Assembly (NCBI RefSeq): GCF_015706575.1
Contig: NW_024037060.1
Location: forward strand, 2,315,983 to 2,379,982
Source: Patiria miniata
Lineage: Eukaryota; Echinodermata; Asteroidea; Valvatida; Asterinidae
Direction: 5' to 3'
Length of the DNA stretch: 64,000 nucleotides
A program made the position numbers and the translations under genes. The first letter of the stretch is position 1; each line of letters opens with the position of its first letter. Shown in pieces: positions 46,701 through 53,262 of the stretch. The notes beneath the pieces were generated by a model. It had not been told where the DNA came from. It saw only the letters and a list, made by a program, of their open reading frames with translations, and did no database searches.

Positions 46701-49700
46701 TCTCTGGTCAGCGCGCTTGTCGATTTTGATCATGCACGTCAACCTTTTTTATTTTCAAATTTTCTGTGGTAGCTACAGCAGCGCCCTCTATTGCCACACA
46801 GCCTCAAAGTTTCGTACAAAGAGCACCAATGAATGGGGAAGGACACACAAATGACGGAGGACACCAAGGTACATGTACATGAGGACCAAAAAAAAAGCAA
46901 AATAGTACCCACCTTGTCTGTACAATCCAAACTTGAAAAGAAAAAAAAAAAGGAAAAGAAACAACCCAGAAAACGCATCGCCACATCAATTCCGGAACTT
47001 TGGTCTGACCAGAGACTGACTACTTTTGTTTTGTGGCCTGATCCATGAACAAAACTACAGGTTAAATGCATAATGATCGACCACGTCCGAGTATACAAAC
47101 TAATTAATTCAAGTAAAATAGTGCTACACTGTACATACTTTAAGCAAATTCTCATAAAGTCCATGCATACATGCAGAATGTCAACAATGATATCAAAATG
47201 AATGTATGCTTTTATTAATTTAACTTGTGTGAAAAGAAAGTTGTGAAGACTCATTTTGTCATTTCTGGTCACTATAAGCATATGGGCAATTCCCAGGGTA
47301 ACCGTAAGGTCATGACCAAATTCTGCTAAATGCACTTAAAAAATCTGTCAGAATTATCAAAAATCTGCGAAATTCCCCAGAATTACTCGGAATACACTAT
47401 ACAATGTAAACACTTAAAATTTCATGCAGATGGTGTAATGTTGCCTTAATTAAGGTTCAGATTACATTATAAACAATCTATAGCCACATAAAGATAATAT
47501 GAAATTGCGTAAAAATTTTGGGCAAAATGCGCGGACCGTGCGTTATGACGCAATTCTGGTTCCCAGTGAACCCTCAGCACCTAGACCAGGCAACCTGTTC
47601 AATATTGCAAGGGTTTGTTTGAAAGATTGAGGCCTTTTTTACAAATGTACCCTTTTTTCCCAAATTTGCTATTTTTTTTGTCAAATAACCATTTTTGCGG
47701 AATTCTGCCAGAAATCTGCCAAAAAAATCTATTCTGTCAAATTTTCTGTCGGACTCGTTTTTTAACAAAAACAAGTCAGGTGTGTTTACAAACACAAATG
47801 CCCCGCAACCGTGACTGTTCCCATATGACATAATGTACACCACTCTTGTAACATCAACTTACATGTACCTTGGTCACATGGAACGTTCATTAATTGACAG
47901 CATTAGTGTCTTCTATAGGTTTTATATGAATTAATCCCTAATCCCTATGATCTCAGAATAAATACAAGATTTCTATTGTTTTAGCCACTGTGACCTTGAC
48001 CCTTGACCTTTTGGCCCCAAATGCTATAGGCTTCTTAGGACTGCCAAGGACAATCCACAAACCAAATTTGAAGTTCATATGTAAAGTATATCTCAAGTTA
48101 TCACGCTGACAAAATTTCTTTTGTTTTAGCCACTGTGACCTTGACCCTTGACCTTTTGGCCCCAAATGCAAAAGGCTTCTTAGGATTGCCAAGGACAATC
48201 CACAAACCAAATTTGAAGTTCATATGTAAAGTATTTCTCAAGTTATCGCGCTGACCAAATTTCTTTTGTTTTAGCCACTGTGACCTTGACCCTTGACCTT
48301 TCGGCCCCAAATGCAAAAGGCTTCTTAGGATTGCCAAGGACAATCCACAAACCAAATTTGAAGTTCATATGTAAAGTATATCTCAAGTTATCACGCTGAC
48401 AAAATTTCTTGCGTTTTAGCCACTGTGACCTTGACCCTTGACTGTTTGGCCCCAAATGCAAAAGGCTTCTTAGGATTGCCAAGGACAATCCACAAACCAA
48501 ATTTGAAGTTCATATGTAAAGTATTTCTCAAGTTATCGCGCTGACAAAATTTCTATTGTTTCAGCCACTGTGACCTTGACCCTTGACCTTTCGGCCCCAA
48601 ATGCAATAGGCCTCTTAGGATTACCAAGAACAATACACAGACCAGATTTCAAGTTCATATGTTAAGTATTTCTCAAGTTATCGTGCTGACAAGATTTGTC
48701 CGGACACACACACCCACCCACACACACACCCAGACTTGTTTCACATACCTAGTGTGGACTTTCCTTTCTTTTCGTGTAGTTAAGGAACACCAGTGGAAAA
48801 ACTCATTTTTCCCAAACTGTGAAAACTCTTACAACCCAATTTTTTTTCAATGATTCCCTTTAGTGTTTCTCTTCATTCTGCTACGGATAAACCTAACCCA
48901 AAAATGCCTCTAAACCTGTTTTCCAGAAATGGGGAAACACTGTGTGGACGTGGGCAAGTCAACACTTCGTCGCTGCTACCTACATTATGTGGACGTCTTT
49001 TGTTCGGAAGTCCACACTGCGTATGTAAGACAAGCTCACACCCACCCACCCACACACCCACCCACGGAAGGACAAGGCGGAAACAGTATGCCCCTTCGGC
49101 TTTGCCGCGGGGCATAAAAATGTCAAAGTTAGCCGAAAATTGGCTAAAACGGTCACCGTGGCAATTCCGTGCAAAAATGGACATGGCTGAAAAGTGGAAA
49201 CTTTATCAAATCTTTAGATCCACAATCATAACAACCTCAAACATGGTACCAAAATTTGAGTGCTGCGCCAGTGAGATCATGAGATGGGATATATGGTAAA
49301 CATTTAGATGAAATGATGGAATTATAGTGAAGAATTGCATGCTTTTAGGGACTCAAAATGGTGCTCAAAGTTTAGCGTTTGGCATTTGGGATTTCGTACA
49401 CATCATCTTCAACTTGGACAGGTCCAGTGTCCATATTCTCGTACACCATGGAGTCGTCATTAGCAGGGCTGTCCATTTCCACACCACGGGTATAAGTGTA
49501 TCGAACAACCTTCTTGGGGTCAGGAGTGGCCGCATTCCTTGGAGTTGGTGAGGCTCTCTTCTTCTGATATTTTCTCCACACAGCAAGAGCGACCAGTGAT
49601 GTGATGACCACACCTGCAAGGAAACAGCCTATAGCTGCGCCGACGACATCCTGCATCCCCACCCCAGGGGATTGCAAGGGCTGCCAATCGTCAGAGGGTG

Positions 49701-52700
49701 TTGCCTCAGTGCCTCGCTGGGAGGGTGTTGTCTCCAGGCCAAGCACTTTCAGAGTGGACCAAGAGCTGGGTTTGCGACAGTCCATCTCATACCAGACTTG
49801 GCACACTATTTTGGTGCCATCATCCTCGGCCAACACAGGTGAGATAGTCAGGGTTTTTCCCGAAGCGTCTACCTGGAACCTCCCCTCAGTGCCGTTTATC
49901 TCAGAGCGTTCCTTAGTATCCCGATGTAGTTTCCTCCAGACGAAACGACTTGAAGTCGTCTCGCCTTTGGTGCTGCAGGAAAACTCAGCCTGACCACCAA
50001 CAGGGGTGTAGGAAAACTCAGGCGAGATAGACACTGGGATTTTGAGAGGCACAACGGCACAACGAGCATCATCGGAATTCTCAAACATATCCAAGGGTGA
50101 TGCTTCACACCTGAATCGCTTGCAATTGTCCTCGTTCTGGAGAATCCTTGTGACTGTGTAAGAGTGGTGCTGGTGGGGGGATAAGTACAGTGTTCCCCCA
50201 AACACGGAGTCCCCCGGCAGGGACCAACTGATGGCCCTCACCATACCCTCACTATCGACTGGGGGAGTGCAAGTCAGGATGACCTGGTCTCCAGCCCGGT
50301 GTTTATCTTTTCCAGGACTGATGTCGTCACATCGGAGTGGACTACGTAGACGCAAAGAGGTGTGGTTACCAGCTTCTCTGCTAACGCTGAGTCTGGCTTT
50401 ATAGGAATTATAGTAGGCATCCGGATACTGAGGGGATATCCTACAGAAGTACTGACCACTGTCGACAGTAGACACATTAATGATGTGAAGATACTTAGTG
50501 CTACCAGAGGACTCCACAGAAAATTTATCAGCAAACTGTTCATTGACAACATCATCATCATCACTGCTAATGACAACTGGCTGCTCAGGGAAAATCTGAT
50601 AAACCCACTGCGTTGCTGATTGCAAAAGCATATAGTGAAAGAAGCAATCACAAGAAAATGTAGCATTGTCACCCTCGACCACAAGCTGATCCGTTGGACC
50701 ATGGCAATACGCCCTCGTCTGAGATGGCAAGAAAAATGCCATCCCCGCAATTACCAGCAAGAAAACGTGAATCGAAGAACGCTTCATTGTCCCACCACAG
50801 TCTCTCCCCAAATATTCAAGTTTCCTTGTGTCGCACTCTTTTTAAGGCAAAAGCAGTTGGCATGGACCTTTCACTAAAACTTAGCAAAATTGAATAAGTC
50901 CACAATTTACCCAAGATCATTGTTTTTGGGATTGTTTTTCCACCAGGGTGTTGTGTTTAAGAATTTATAACAAACATATATTTCCTTGTTCCTTTTAGCA
51001 GCACAAATATGTTCTTGTTTTTAGATGTGCAATTTCTGCACAGATTTCATGTACGTACATGTCCATTATCTGCAAGCAGGAAATTTGTCGATTTTTTGGC
51101 AAAATTTTTGACTTTGTCAATAATATAGCCAACATCTTTATTTTTGTCTTCATTTGTTCCTTCTAGGGGACGCTTGGGATAATAAATACATGTACTTCCT
51201 TGTTTTAATTCATGTTCCAGTTCAGAAAATATTATTCCTTTGACTAATCTCATTGTGAACATTTTTATTGATTTTCTAAGACTGCAGATATCAGATGGGG
51301 AAATTACGGCCAGATTCAGACATCGCATCAACCATTATATTTGTTTTAAAAACAGCACATGGAGTAATAAAATAATAATAATTATACAGCAATTAGGGCC
51401 TATATAATAATAGGCATGCAATCTGTAAAACCAATTCAATTAACTTGAGAAAAAAAGGACTTAAATTCAAAAGAACTTGAGAAAGTTGTGAGCTGCCACT
51501 GAAAATGGGTGATGTCAGGTTCTTGTCCGAAATCGTCGGGAAGGGAGTTCCATTGGCAAGAGGTACATGTAATAAGAAAAAGATTAATTAATTGGCTAGT
51601 CGAGTACGAGAAACAAGGAGCCTGCTGGTTGATCTCAACCCAGACCTCATCGGCAAAGTGGGGCTGCACCATGTTATCAGTAACATGACACAGTGGGGAA
51701 GAACCATGAATTGTCTTGAATGTGAGGAGGAGACCTTGAACTGAATTCTGTACTAATAACTTGAAACCAATCAAGCTTGTCGAGTGCACTCTAAGAACAT
51801 ATGACAGCTCAATACTGATCATGATGTATGTAGGTCATTTTTCCCCAAGCAGTTGAAATGCCAATGTACATCGATACCAAATCCTTGATAAAAAAAAACA
51901 AATCAGGAAGTTTGACAAGTTTTGCAAATTTGCAGGGTAAAATCAAGCTGCTGCCTTAAACTTCAACAAAGCCTGGTGCCCTTGCAAGTTTGTGTACAAA
52001 GAATACATGCAAGTACTTTCATGCTCAGAAAGGACATTGGGAGATTTGCAAAGGCGTTTCAAACCCCAAAACCGAGGGAATTAGGGTTTGAGAGTGACCC
52101 AAGAAGTACAAGGTATGTAAAGTACAGTAAGAACCTGTGTTAACATGCCTGTACAATAGGAAGGTTTACCCAAGAGTTTTTTTTTTATAACCAAAAGTGC
52201 ATTTCACACTTGATAGAAAATGAGGAATACTTTACAGTTCCTGAATTCAGGGAAGGAGACTTGTAAATCAGTAATTCCTTTTGTGAGTTTTTTCACAGGT
52301 GTTGCAATTTAATCCCAGCCCAACAGGGTCGCCCTATGAACAAAGCTCCAAATCTCTTGTACACAGTGATCAAACATGTCCAAGTACTTAGTACATCAAA
52401 GAATTCATTCATTTCGAAACAGTCCTTAGCTATTTTACTGCTTGCCCCATAAAATAAATGACATAGTCATCCACCACTAAAATGGGTTCTTTGTTAACGT
52501 TTCCTGTCTCAAACAAAACAAAAATTTGGGGAATAGTACATTAGTGACAGCATAAAAAAACTGTTTGTTATATCCAAGACTGGATCACAAAGGGAAAAAA
52601 AACGGTTCTTTGTCAATATTACCAAAAAAGAGAGAAAATTACGGGCCTTGCGTGTGCATGCATACAACACTGCCAGTCATTGGTTGGTCGGGATGTTGAC

Positions 52701-53103
52701 TTAAGTACATAAATAATTTGTCAACATCATTAAAAAAATTTACAATATTGCCAAAACTGTTGCAAGCTAGAGAGGTAAGCATATAAATTTTAAGGGTCTT
52801 ACATTTATATGTGCGTGCATAACAATGGTCAACCGTGTTTGCACGGCACGTTTCTTACATTGATCAGTTGCTTTCCTTAATAAATCCTGAGAGCTATTTT
52901 TGAACTTGAGCGCTCAGATTCAACATTCACAAAGATTTGTATAACCTACCAGCATAGACGGTGTTTCTGTCTACTCCAGCTTCGTGGTCTCCGAGTGTCG
53001 TCACTTCGCGATTGCCGTGGTTCGATGCAAGGTATGCTTGTAATTCTTTTGTCCTGCGAGTTTTCCCACTACACGGTGGTCCGCATACCACCACAAACGG
53101 CAT
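28730..53103 (-). CDS. KTI12: Protein KTI12 homolog (Elongator-associated P-loop protein)
   Basis: Nine exons on the complement: 52950-53103, 34452-34503, 34018-34070, 33041-33096, 32639-32718, 30598-30757, 29921-29983, 29625-29693 and 28730-28873. All phases match and the product is 276 aa. KTI12 is a P-loop ATPase that binds tRNA and Elongator and supports wobble-uridine modification. Visible motifs are Walker A GPPCSGKT (8-15), ILDSLNYIKG then FRYELYC, RFEPPESRNRWDSPLF, a NFLHELDKIT segment, AQKTGLPGD, and the C-terminal LQRIRRQFITYTK block. It is shorter than human KTI12 (354 aa) because the acidic linker is missing. Human KTI12 is intronless; this copy is split into small exons. Intron 1 (18.4 kb) holds four Ig-receptor genes on the same strand. 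Exon 6 overlaps a tandem array, and intron 8 is AT-AC. The exon 1 to exon 2 join over 18 kb rests on phase (G|AT) and family order. Confidence 0.93.
28874..29624 (-). other. U12-type AT-AC intron (KTI12 intron 8)
   Basis: The donor is |ATATCCTTT, the minor-spliceosome AT-AC consensus. Near the 3' end lies TTCCTTAAC, the canonical U12 branch site. About 18 nt after the branch A comes the AC acceptor (ATCAC|ATCAAC). Splicing there joins PGTQDK to INLTRN in phase 0 and aligns without gaps to the human protein as I recall it. The AG right after the branch site would add five residues that do not fit the family. A SINE (29490-29577) sits inside. Confidence 0.88.
29490..29577 (-). repeat. tRNA-headed SINE in KTI12 intron 8
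   Basis: On the minus strand: GAGCTCAGTTGATAGAGC (D-arm), an anticodon-loop region AACGGTAATC, then GGAGGTCGCGGGTTCAAACCCC (B box), followed by tcaatttctttgttcaa. It shares head and tail with the plus-strand copy at 19208-19305. Acceptor pairing is poor, so it is not a functional tRNA. Confidence 0.65.
30131..30650 (-). repeat. 138-bp tandem array carrying copies of the KTI12 exon 6 3' edge
   Basis: Nearly four units with starts of the shared block at 30183, 30321, 30459 and 30596 (period 138, last step 137). The fourth unit contains the genuine exon 6 end and donor (TCTCG|gtcagt, last exon base 30598). The next unit downstream in KTI12 orientation keeps TCTCGgtcagt intact. The two beyond it read TCTTGgtcatt, a broken donor. 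Each unit also carries an A/T-changed copy of the exon's last ~55 nt and a CACCC/CCACACCC-rich spacer. Confidence 0.85.
31949..32166. mobile_element. 218-bp hAT-like MITE (family 2) in KTI12 intron 5
   Basis: Ends are GGAAAGATTCCCATAT / ATATGGGAATCTTTCC, with 8-bp flanks aacaggag and aacagaag (7 of 8 identical). The interior 'aaaacacttagaaatttt...cagaccatgtctcatagggtttgt' is shared with 57975-58260. Confidence 0.75.
33780..33985 (+). repeat. G-rich low-complexity tract (G-quadruplex-prone) in KTI12 intron 3
   Basis: Degenerate GGGTGGGGT/GGGTTTGGGT repeats with many closely spaced G-triplets on the plus strand, which is C-rich in the KTI12 transcript. It lies just 3' of KTI12 exon 3 in transcript order. 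Confidence 0.6.
34660..34812 (-). repeat. Probable transposon end in KTI12 intron 1
   Basis: The minus strand begins CAGGGGCGGATCCAGG and runs into poly-G and AT-rich sequence. I recall this phrase as a common DNA-transposon edge, but only one end is clear here. It could also be unique sequence. Confidence 0.35.
35860..35920 (+). repeat. Fragment of the CACATGGTGTTACCGCAAACC foldback family
   Basis: Contains ccacatggtgttaccgcaaacc and accaccatgcaaag-ttcaaat. Both blocks also lie next to the foldback elements at 54200-54257 and 55845-55906. Confidence 0.55.
36180..36575. repeat. Degenerate GAGTC/GAGTCA satellite blocks
   Basis: Two blocks (about 36180-36275 and 36480-36575) of gagtccgagtctgagtca and caagtcatgca variants, separated by unrelated sequence. 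They abut the 3' end of IgSF-A (stop at 36582). Confidence 0.6.
36582..37580 (-). CDS. IgSF-A: single-V-domain ITIM receptor, intronless, nested in KTI12
   Basis: One uninterrupted 332-aa frame. Order: signal peptide (about 1-25), V-like Ig domain with B- and F-strand cysteines Cys47 and Cys123 and core Trp65, Ser/Thr-rich stalk, transmembrane helix (about 211-238), and basic stop-transfer SRRW. In the tail, L283-P-Y285-A-E-L288 fits the ITIM consensus, and SY320AKL is a second, non-canonical site. An extra pair, Cys55 and Cys82, matches Cys pairs in IgSF-B and C. The mature N-terminus (ADFFSHHPENATV) resembles B and C (D-A-x-Y-F-x-x-H-P). Several N-x-S/T sites are present. Role inferred: inhibitory cell-surface receptor recruiting SH2 phosphatases when phosphorylated; the ligand is unknown. 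The gene is transcribed in the same direction as its host KTI12. Confidence 0.88.
   Translation of the reverse strand: MTPSTLTFIAVAISLTFFATTSQSADFFSHHPENATVAAGDDAIFTCQMKHRVNCESNNNTHLYWIFSWGGNGTSKYYISSCRSALPILGIDPNRVSVSLSKNSYVLQIVNVSLENNENEFFCVVYFCADPSCGSGTRHVSNHASLTVVTATMASSSPESKELTTFPYATVTTAGSLLDTEKLTGVPEVSFEPTQHVTKTGTMLVAGTQSNLLVLILGSTSGALVTIIVIVMVIAFLVSRRWGVCHRTASTRRRSVDIQMTTWDNEETGKPTLRPARAADIELPYAELEFERGDMEAGTGLVQGRVPVMRQEGPTVKCSYAKLKGCVTVAEM
37640..37790 (-). repeat. tRNA-like fragment upstream of IgSF-A
   Basis: The minus strand contains a B-box-like GGTTCGAACCC and an upstream CTCTATCAACTGTCG stretch resembling part of a tRNA D/anticodon region. It lies directly upstream of the IgSF-A start and may be a decayed SINE. 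Confidence 0.3.
37910..38428 (-). mobile_element. TTAA-flanked MITE, copy 2 (KTI12 intron 1)
   Basis: An inverted copy of the 21864-22378 element, flanked by TTAA (37906-37909) and a changed TTAG. It keeps the inner inverted pair around the ctggttccctgac motif and the central palindrome (38077-38104), with one substitution giving a G-T pair. It sits about 330 bp upstream of IgSF-A. Confidence 0.8.
38429..40893. other. Spacer between IgSF-A and IgSF-B
   Basis: No gene is supported. It contains an imperfect direct repeat at about 39327-39500 (tccggtttcaNcctgttNNtaccagttc...gattaca) and TACATGTA palindromes near 40455-40475. Confidence 0.5.
40894..42234 (-). CDS. IgSF-B: single-V-domain receptor with repeated YTVP tail, intronless
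   Basis: A single 446-aa frame. Signal peptide (about 1-23); V-like domain with Cys49/Cys125, extra pair Cys59/Cys83, Trp66 and GLYFC; short Thr/Pro stalk; transmembrane helix (about 171-193). The tail of about 250 aa is far longer than in A, C or D. It contains three copies of a module with IDIGEVLYTVP (Tyr245, Tyr282, Tyr373) and two SYPAI sites (Tyr312, Tyr403), each followed by the basic/proline ARKPKP. ISY403PAI fits the ITIM consensus; the YTVP sites fit the pY-x-x-P type bound by Crk-family SH2 domains. The two large tail repeats are nearly identical at DNA level. The 5' leader resembles that of IgSF-C. A TATTTATA lies about 115 bp upstream (minus strand, near 42347-42355), and an Ets-like ACCGGAAGT (plus strand) at 42392-42400. 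Function inferred: tyrosine-signalling receptor or scaffold. Confidence 0.88.
   Translation of the reverse strand: MEVLRLLVFVSFMVSPSLVVVSSCGDADYFGLHPKSQNVSRGTNVTLTCQITDHVDIDCRVNTIQWSYKTHERAATTHMISVCEDTYTSSYSEVLDAYVSVIWAKPSYTLHVHKVTLASQGLYFCHIHFVDHWVYNSWEAELRVVNETESSTPNPSTNTPSSEITPSKATMGLIIVGCVAALLIGILGFHLFYHVKATASTPSQPTGDTVEARHVDQSADPESQSLHHSTGDATLRRIDIGEVLYTVPSKRVDQSADPESRSLHHSTGDGTLSRIDIGEVLYTVPNKQKSLAAPKAAASSRPHSQPIPSMSYPAIARKPKPDLNRLRCAVQGAGYRTVPNKRVNQSADPESQSLHHSTGDATLTRIDIGEVLYTVPNKQNSLAAPKAAASSRPHSQPIPSISYPAIARKPKPDLNRLRCAVQGAGYQEGQRSSWNDSSKRLDAGCQ
40958..41503 (-). repeat. 273-bp coding tandem duplication in IgSF-B tail
   Basis: Units 40958-41230 and 41231-41503 (period 273 bp = 91 codons, in frame) are nearly identical. 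A further partial copy of the YTVP module lies at about 41480-41590. The duplication doubles the YTVP plus SYPAI plus ARKPKP signalling cassette. Confidence 0.88.
42754..44202 (-). CDS. IgSF-C: three-Ig-domain receptor, intronless
   Basis: A single 482-aa frame. Signal peptide (about 1-22). The V-like domain has Cys49/Cys124, the extra pair Cys57/Cys80, Trp64 and GLYFC. Three 15-residue stalk repeats follow (about 144-188). Ig2 has Cys216/Cys264 and Ig3 has Cys302/Cys359. The transmembrane helix (about 392-416) is followed by IRKRG. Tail tyrosines are VY448QGL and, near the C-terminus, TY471EIP. Ig1 is closest to IgSF-B. Ig2, Ig3 and the C-terminal YEIP match IgSF-D. C thus links the one-domain and three-domain members. 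The 5' leader and several hundred bases upstream resemble IgSF-B. A perfect kB-type site lies at 44324-44333. Function inferred: adhesion or recognition receptor signalling through SH2 proteins. Confidence 0.9.
   Translation of the reverse strand: MAVICLYASVLLLLSPTLGFASGSEDANYFSVHPRNQSITEGSIATLTCETTVDIDCRMNFIYWFYRISPTATTKLISICGNSNASYNSYTKNVGASVSVHWANSVYTLKISHVPSAAEGLYFCQILISGELKTSFEAELRVVTGGESSVTYTSEIAPTGGESSVTYTSEIAPTGGESSVTYTSEIAPTIWSPPINPVCSFTPKKPQIGQEIQLTCHTPEREVSTLTWSSKNKTLSRGPQTLQKKALIAVHVLAATDNCAEFTCYRRVNQNSFCSVTPLILPVTISPPLANLSENGEVIFYCSTEAKTTGNFHWFVRADPTTRNTEIEDGSDKFVKLESGKFLKISGAVAGDNGTQVRCQASYEENCNQSSPWATLQITAPPAVVTTSQSQSIWIIVAVGVLISITLLIFLTFWLIRKRGAPLRNPSRQDTQLVVTTFPSQRPNGHVYQGLIFEPNQEFASLRPLSDPNTYEIPSVRRGTRI
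43644..43778 (-). repeat. 45-bp x3 coding repeat in IgSF-C stalk
   Basis: Starts at 43644, 43689 and 43734 with only single-base differences. It encodes TGGESSVTYTSEIAP three times between Ig1 and Ig2. Length polymorphism is likely. Confidence 0.9.
44324..44333. promoter_or_regulatory. NF-kB/Rel-type site upstream of IgSF-C
   Basis: GGGACTTCCC matches GGGRNWYYCC exactly, about 120 bp upstream of the IgSF-C ATG (44202). It fits immune regulation, but a single 10-bp match can occur by chance. Confidence 0.4.
44334..49371. other. Spacer between IgSF-C and IgSF-D
   Basis: No coding gene is supported. An imperfect direct duplication (about 45190-45335 and 45411-45545, both starting ccattggttttgtacacgtt), a poly-C tract near 45066-45104, and A- and G-runs near 45636-45690 are visible. 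A 198-codon minus-strand frame at 46739-47335 looks random. The 145-bp satellite is listed separately. Confidence 0.5.
47965..48735. repeat. 145-bp satellite, five units, plus CA/CCA microsatellite
   Basis: The block 'agccactgtgaccttgaccc' starts at 47983, 48128, 48273, 48418 and 48563, a period of exactly 145 bp. Units are highly similar; the outer ones are most diverged. Each carries 'tgaccttgacccttgacctt' (altered in unit 4), which read on the other strand is a string of AGGTCA-like half-sites. The array is followed by a (CA)n/(CCCA)n microsatellite at about 48702-48732. Minus-strand frames of 84-85 codons here are repeat artefacts. Confidence 0.92.
49372..50787 (-). CDS. IgSF-D: three-Ig-domain receptor with YENM and YEIP motifs, intronless
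   Basis: A single 471-aa frame. The frame is open 24 nt further upstream, but without an ATG, so ATG 50787 is chosen. Signal peptide (about 1-27). Ig1 V-like Cys46/Cys115 (GQYFC); Ig2 Cys173/Cys227; Ig3 Cys271/Cys329; Thr/Pro stalk; transmembrane helix (about 380-403) then WRKYQKKR. The tail has VY449ENM (fits both the pY-x-N Grb2 and pY-x-x-M PI3K p85 patterns) and the C-terminal VY464EIPNAKR, matching the C-terminus of IgSF-C. Ig2-Ig3 align closely with IgSF-C (PVSISP..., CSTKGETTS..., W-x-T-L-x-V). Unlike A-C, it lacks the second half of the extra V-domain Cys pair. Function inferred: activating or co-stimulatory type receptor. It is the member closest to KTI12 exon 1. Confidence 0.9.
   Translation of the reverse strand: MKRSSIHVFLLVIAGMAFFLPSQTRAYCHGPTDQLVVEGDNATFSCDCFFHYMLLQSATQWVYQIFPEQPVVISSDDDDVVNEQFADKFSVESSGSTKYLHIINVSTVDSGQYFCRISPQYPDAYYNSYKARLSVSREAGNHTSLRLRSPLRCDDISPGKDKHRAGDQVILTCTPPVDSEGMVRAISWSLPGDSVFGGTLYLSPHQHHSYTVTRILQNEDNCKRFRCEASPLDMFENSDDARCAVVPLKIPVSISPEFSYTPVGGQAEFSCSTKGETTSSRFVWRKLHRDTKERSEINGTEGRFQVDASGKTLTISPVLAEDDGTKIVCQVWYEMDCRKPSSWSTLKVLGLETTPSQRGTEATPSDDWQPLQSPGVGMQDVVGAAIGCFLAGVVITSLVALAVWRKYQKKRASPTPRNAATPDPKKVVRYTYTRGVEMDSPANDDSMVYENMDTGPVQVEDDVYEIPNAKR
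51436..51822 (-). pseudogene. Degraded LINE-type retroelement C-terminal fragment
   Basis: A minus-strand frame includes 'LLLTFKTIHG', then 'QWNSLPDDFGQEPDITHFQWQL'-like text near the end, the pattern that follows the reverse transcriptase in many non-LTR retrotransposons (LLTYKALHG...WNSLP..I...F...L). There are no RT catalytic motifs, so it is a dead 5'-truncated copy in KTI12 intron 1. Confidence 0.6.
51823..52949. other. KTI12 intron 1, exon-1-proximal part
   Basis: AT-rich with no feature recognised apart from the KTI12 donor (GCTG|gtaggt, last exon base 52950). Confidence 0.4.
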
Positions 53104-53262
53104 GGTTCTGAGAGAATTCTATACCTGTTGTCTCATTTGTCTGCAAGTAAGAGAAAAGATCTGGTGATTAAACATTAAATTCTGATCATTCAGTGTGGAC
53201 AGGGATGGAATGCATTTATCTTGATGCCACGTTTCTCAACGTGAATGTATCTAATGTGAAGT

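Noticed and set aside
46739..47335. 198-codon minus-strand ORF
   Set aside because: Low-complexity Phe/Ser/Cys-rich translation with no domain or splice support. It crosses an A-rich tract and looks random.
47953..48500. Three near-identical 84-85-aa minus-strand ORFs
   Set aside because: Artefacts of the 145-bp satellite.
47965..48695. CRISPR-like array
   Set aside because: Units are contiguous 145-bp repeats without unique spacers, in a eukaryotic intron.
50788..50811. Upstream start of IgSF-D, eight codons earlier
   Set aside because: The codon at that position is TTG. The first ATG is at 50787 and leads directly into the signal peptide.
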